From: Prevotella sp.
GTDB lineage: Bacteria; Bacteroidota; Bacteroidia; Bacteroidales; Bacteroidaceae
NCBI GenBank assembly: GCA_021204735.1
Contig: JAJPYV010000186.1
Coordinates: 1-7,003, forward strand
Direction of reading: 5' to 3'
DNA: 7,003 nucleotides
The notes under the pieces were generated by a model. The model was not told the origin of the DNA. It saw nothing but the letters and a program-made list of their open reading frames with translations, and did not search any database. A program made the translations under genes and the position numbers. Below are positions 6,590 to 7,003 of the stretch, piece by piece; within the stretch, counting starts at the first letter, position 1; the number at the start of each line of letters is the position of its first letter.

Positions 6590-6616
6590 CAGGCGGAAAA
6601 GTTATTATAAAAGAGA

Positions 6617-7003
6617 ATGAATCTTGTAAAAGTAAAAGATTCCGACATGCAAGCCGCGGCAGAAGATGGCCCTGATCAATATTTGAAAGTTTTTACCGAT
6701 GCGATAATGCGAGCTATTGGTGAAGAACTGACTCCAAAGACGATGAGCGAACTAAATTCCGACCAGATTACGCTGGTGGCTTACTCAATATTGCACAGTG
6801 AGGTCATGGACGGAGGTTTTGTGCAACTCATTTACAACGGTTACGGACAGTTCTTTTTCTTCAACCCTTTTGCCAAGGCAGTAAAGGGTTGGGGGCTTGA
6901 CAACCTTGCCACACTAATCAACAGAGGTGGCAGGCTGTATCGCAAGCACCGCAGGGAGATAGAGATAGAATGTTCCGATGATGAGTTTATGGAGATGTTC
7001 GAG
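6617..7003 (+). CDS. DMP19-like (DUF4375) family protein, 3' end cut by the window
   Basis: Starting at the ATG at 6617 the frame is open for 129 codons to the window edge, so the C-terminus is missing. The segment ITLVAYSILHSEVMDGGF leading into GGFVQLIYNGYG (66-77), then NPFAKAVKGWGLDNLATLI (83-101), fits the DMP19/DUF4375 family, in which a GGFxQ...NGxG motif is typical. The Neisseria member DMP19 is an acidic DNA mimic that sequesters a helix-turn-helix repressor; Bacteroidetes members have no function I know of. This fragment is moderately acidic (about 21 Asp/Glu to 13 Lys/Arg). It has its own promoter and lies 488 bp past hsdR, so it is not clearly part of the operon. A link to the restriction system (shielding or regulation) is speculation. 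Family assignment is from memory of the motif. Confidence 0.8.
   Translation, partial: MNLVKVKDSDMQAAAEDGPDQYLKVFTDAIMRAIGEELTPKTMSELNSDQITLVAYSILHSEVMDGGFVQLIYNGYGQFFFFNPFAKAVKGWGLDNLATLINRGGRLYRKHRREIEIECSDDEFMEMFE

Larger units (their letters stand above)
6129..6616. other. 488-bp intergenic region without a gene
   Basis: I find no convincing coding frame on either strand; the longest pieces are about 20 codons and lack good starts. The first 300 bases hold a heptad repeat, a 10-bp direct repeat, a 7-bp-stem hairpin, and a CAAAC/GTTTG dyad (6339-6343 and 6346-6350). They also hold GCAAGTTA at 6410-6417, which repeats 6113-6120. This looks like a mosaic of dispersed intergenic repeat sequence or a decayed insertion. 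From about 6420 the sequence becomes AT-rich leader DNA leading to the promoter of the next gene. No strong intrinsic terminator for the hsd operon is visible. Confidence 0.6.

Overview
The window looks like Bacteroidetes DNA (Bacteroides/Parabacteroides/Prevotella type). It is AT-rich, start codons have weak or no Shine-Dalgarno sequences, and the two intergenic regions carry sequences matching the Bacteroidetes -7 promoter consensus TAnnTTTG. One reads TACCTTTG on the minus strand at 81-88, the other TAACTTTG on the plus strand at 6582-6589. The downstream DMP19/DUF4375-like protein also resembles Bacteroidales members of that family.

Layout: (1) 1-57, the first 19 codons of a divergent minus-strand gene of unknown function, running off the left edge. 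(2) 58-223, a divergent intergenic region with the minus-strand promoter and a long imperfect inverted repeat at 113-170. (3) 224-6128, a complete type I restriction-modification operon in the order hsdM-hsdS-hsdR, with 4-bp ATGA overlaps at both junctions. Subunit lengths (522, 402 and 1044 aa) and motifs fit the type IC (EcoR124I-like) family. (4) 6129-6616, a 488-bp stretch with no gene but many short repeats: a heptad tandem repeat that contains the hsdR stop codon, two hairpins, a 13-bp-period direct repeat, then a promoter overlapped by a perfect 8-bp dyad. (5) 6617-7003, the 5' 129 codons of a DMP19-like (DUF4375) gene, cut by the right edge.

How the genes work together: HsdM and HsdS form the N6-adenine methyltransferase that marks host DNA at a bipartite site read by the two target recognition domains (TRDs) of HsdS. 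HsdR adds an ATP-driven translocase and a PD-(D/E)xK nuclease that cuts unmodified DNA.

The most notable feature is an uninterrupted run of eight G at 2376-2383, in the hinge of hsdS between the first TRD/coiled coil and the second TRD. As written the frame is open and HsdS is full length. Loss of one G gives a stop directly after the tract, and gain of one G gives a stop four codons later. Slippage would therefore switch HsdS between a full two-TRD subunit and a clean half-subunit of about 200 aa, and an in-frame ATG at 2413 could restart the second half. This suggests a phase-variable specificity switch, or an on/off switch, of the restriction-modification system.
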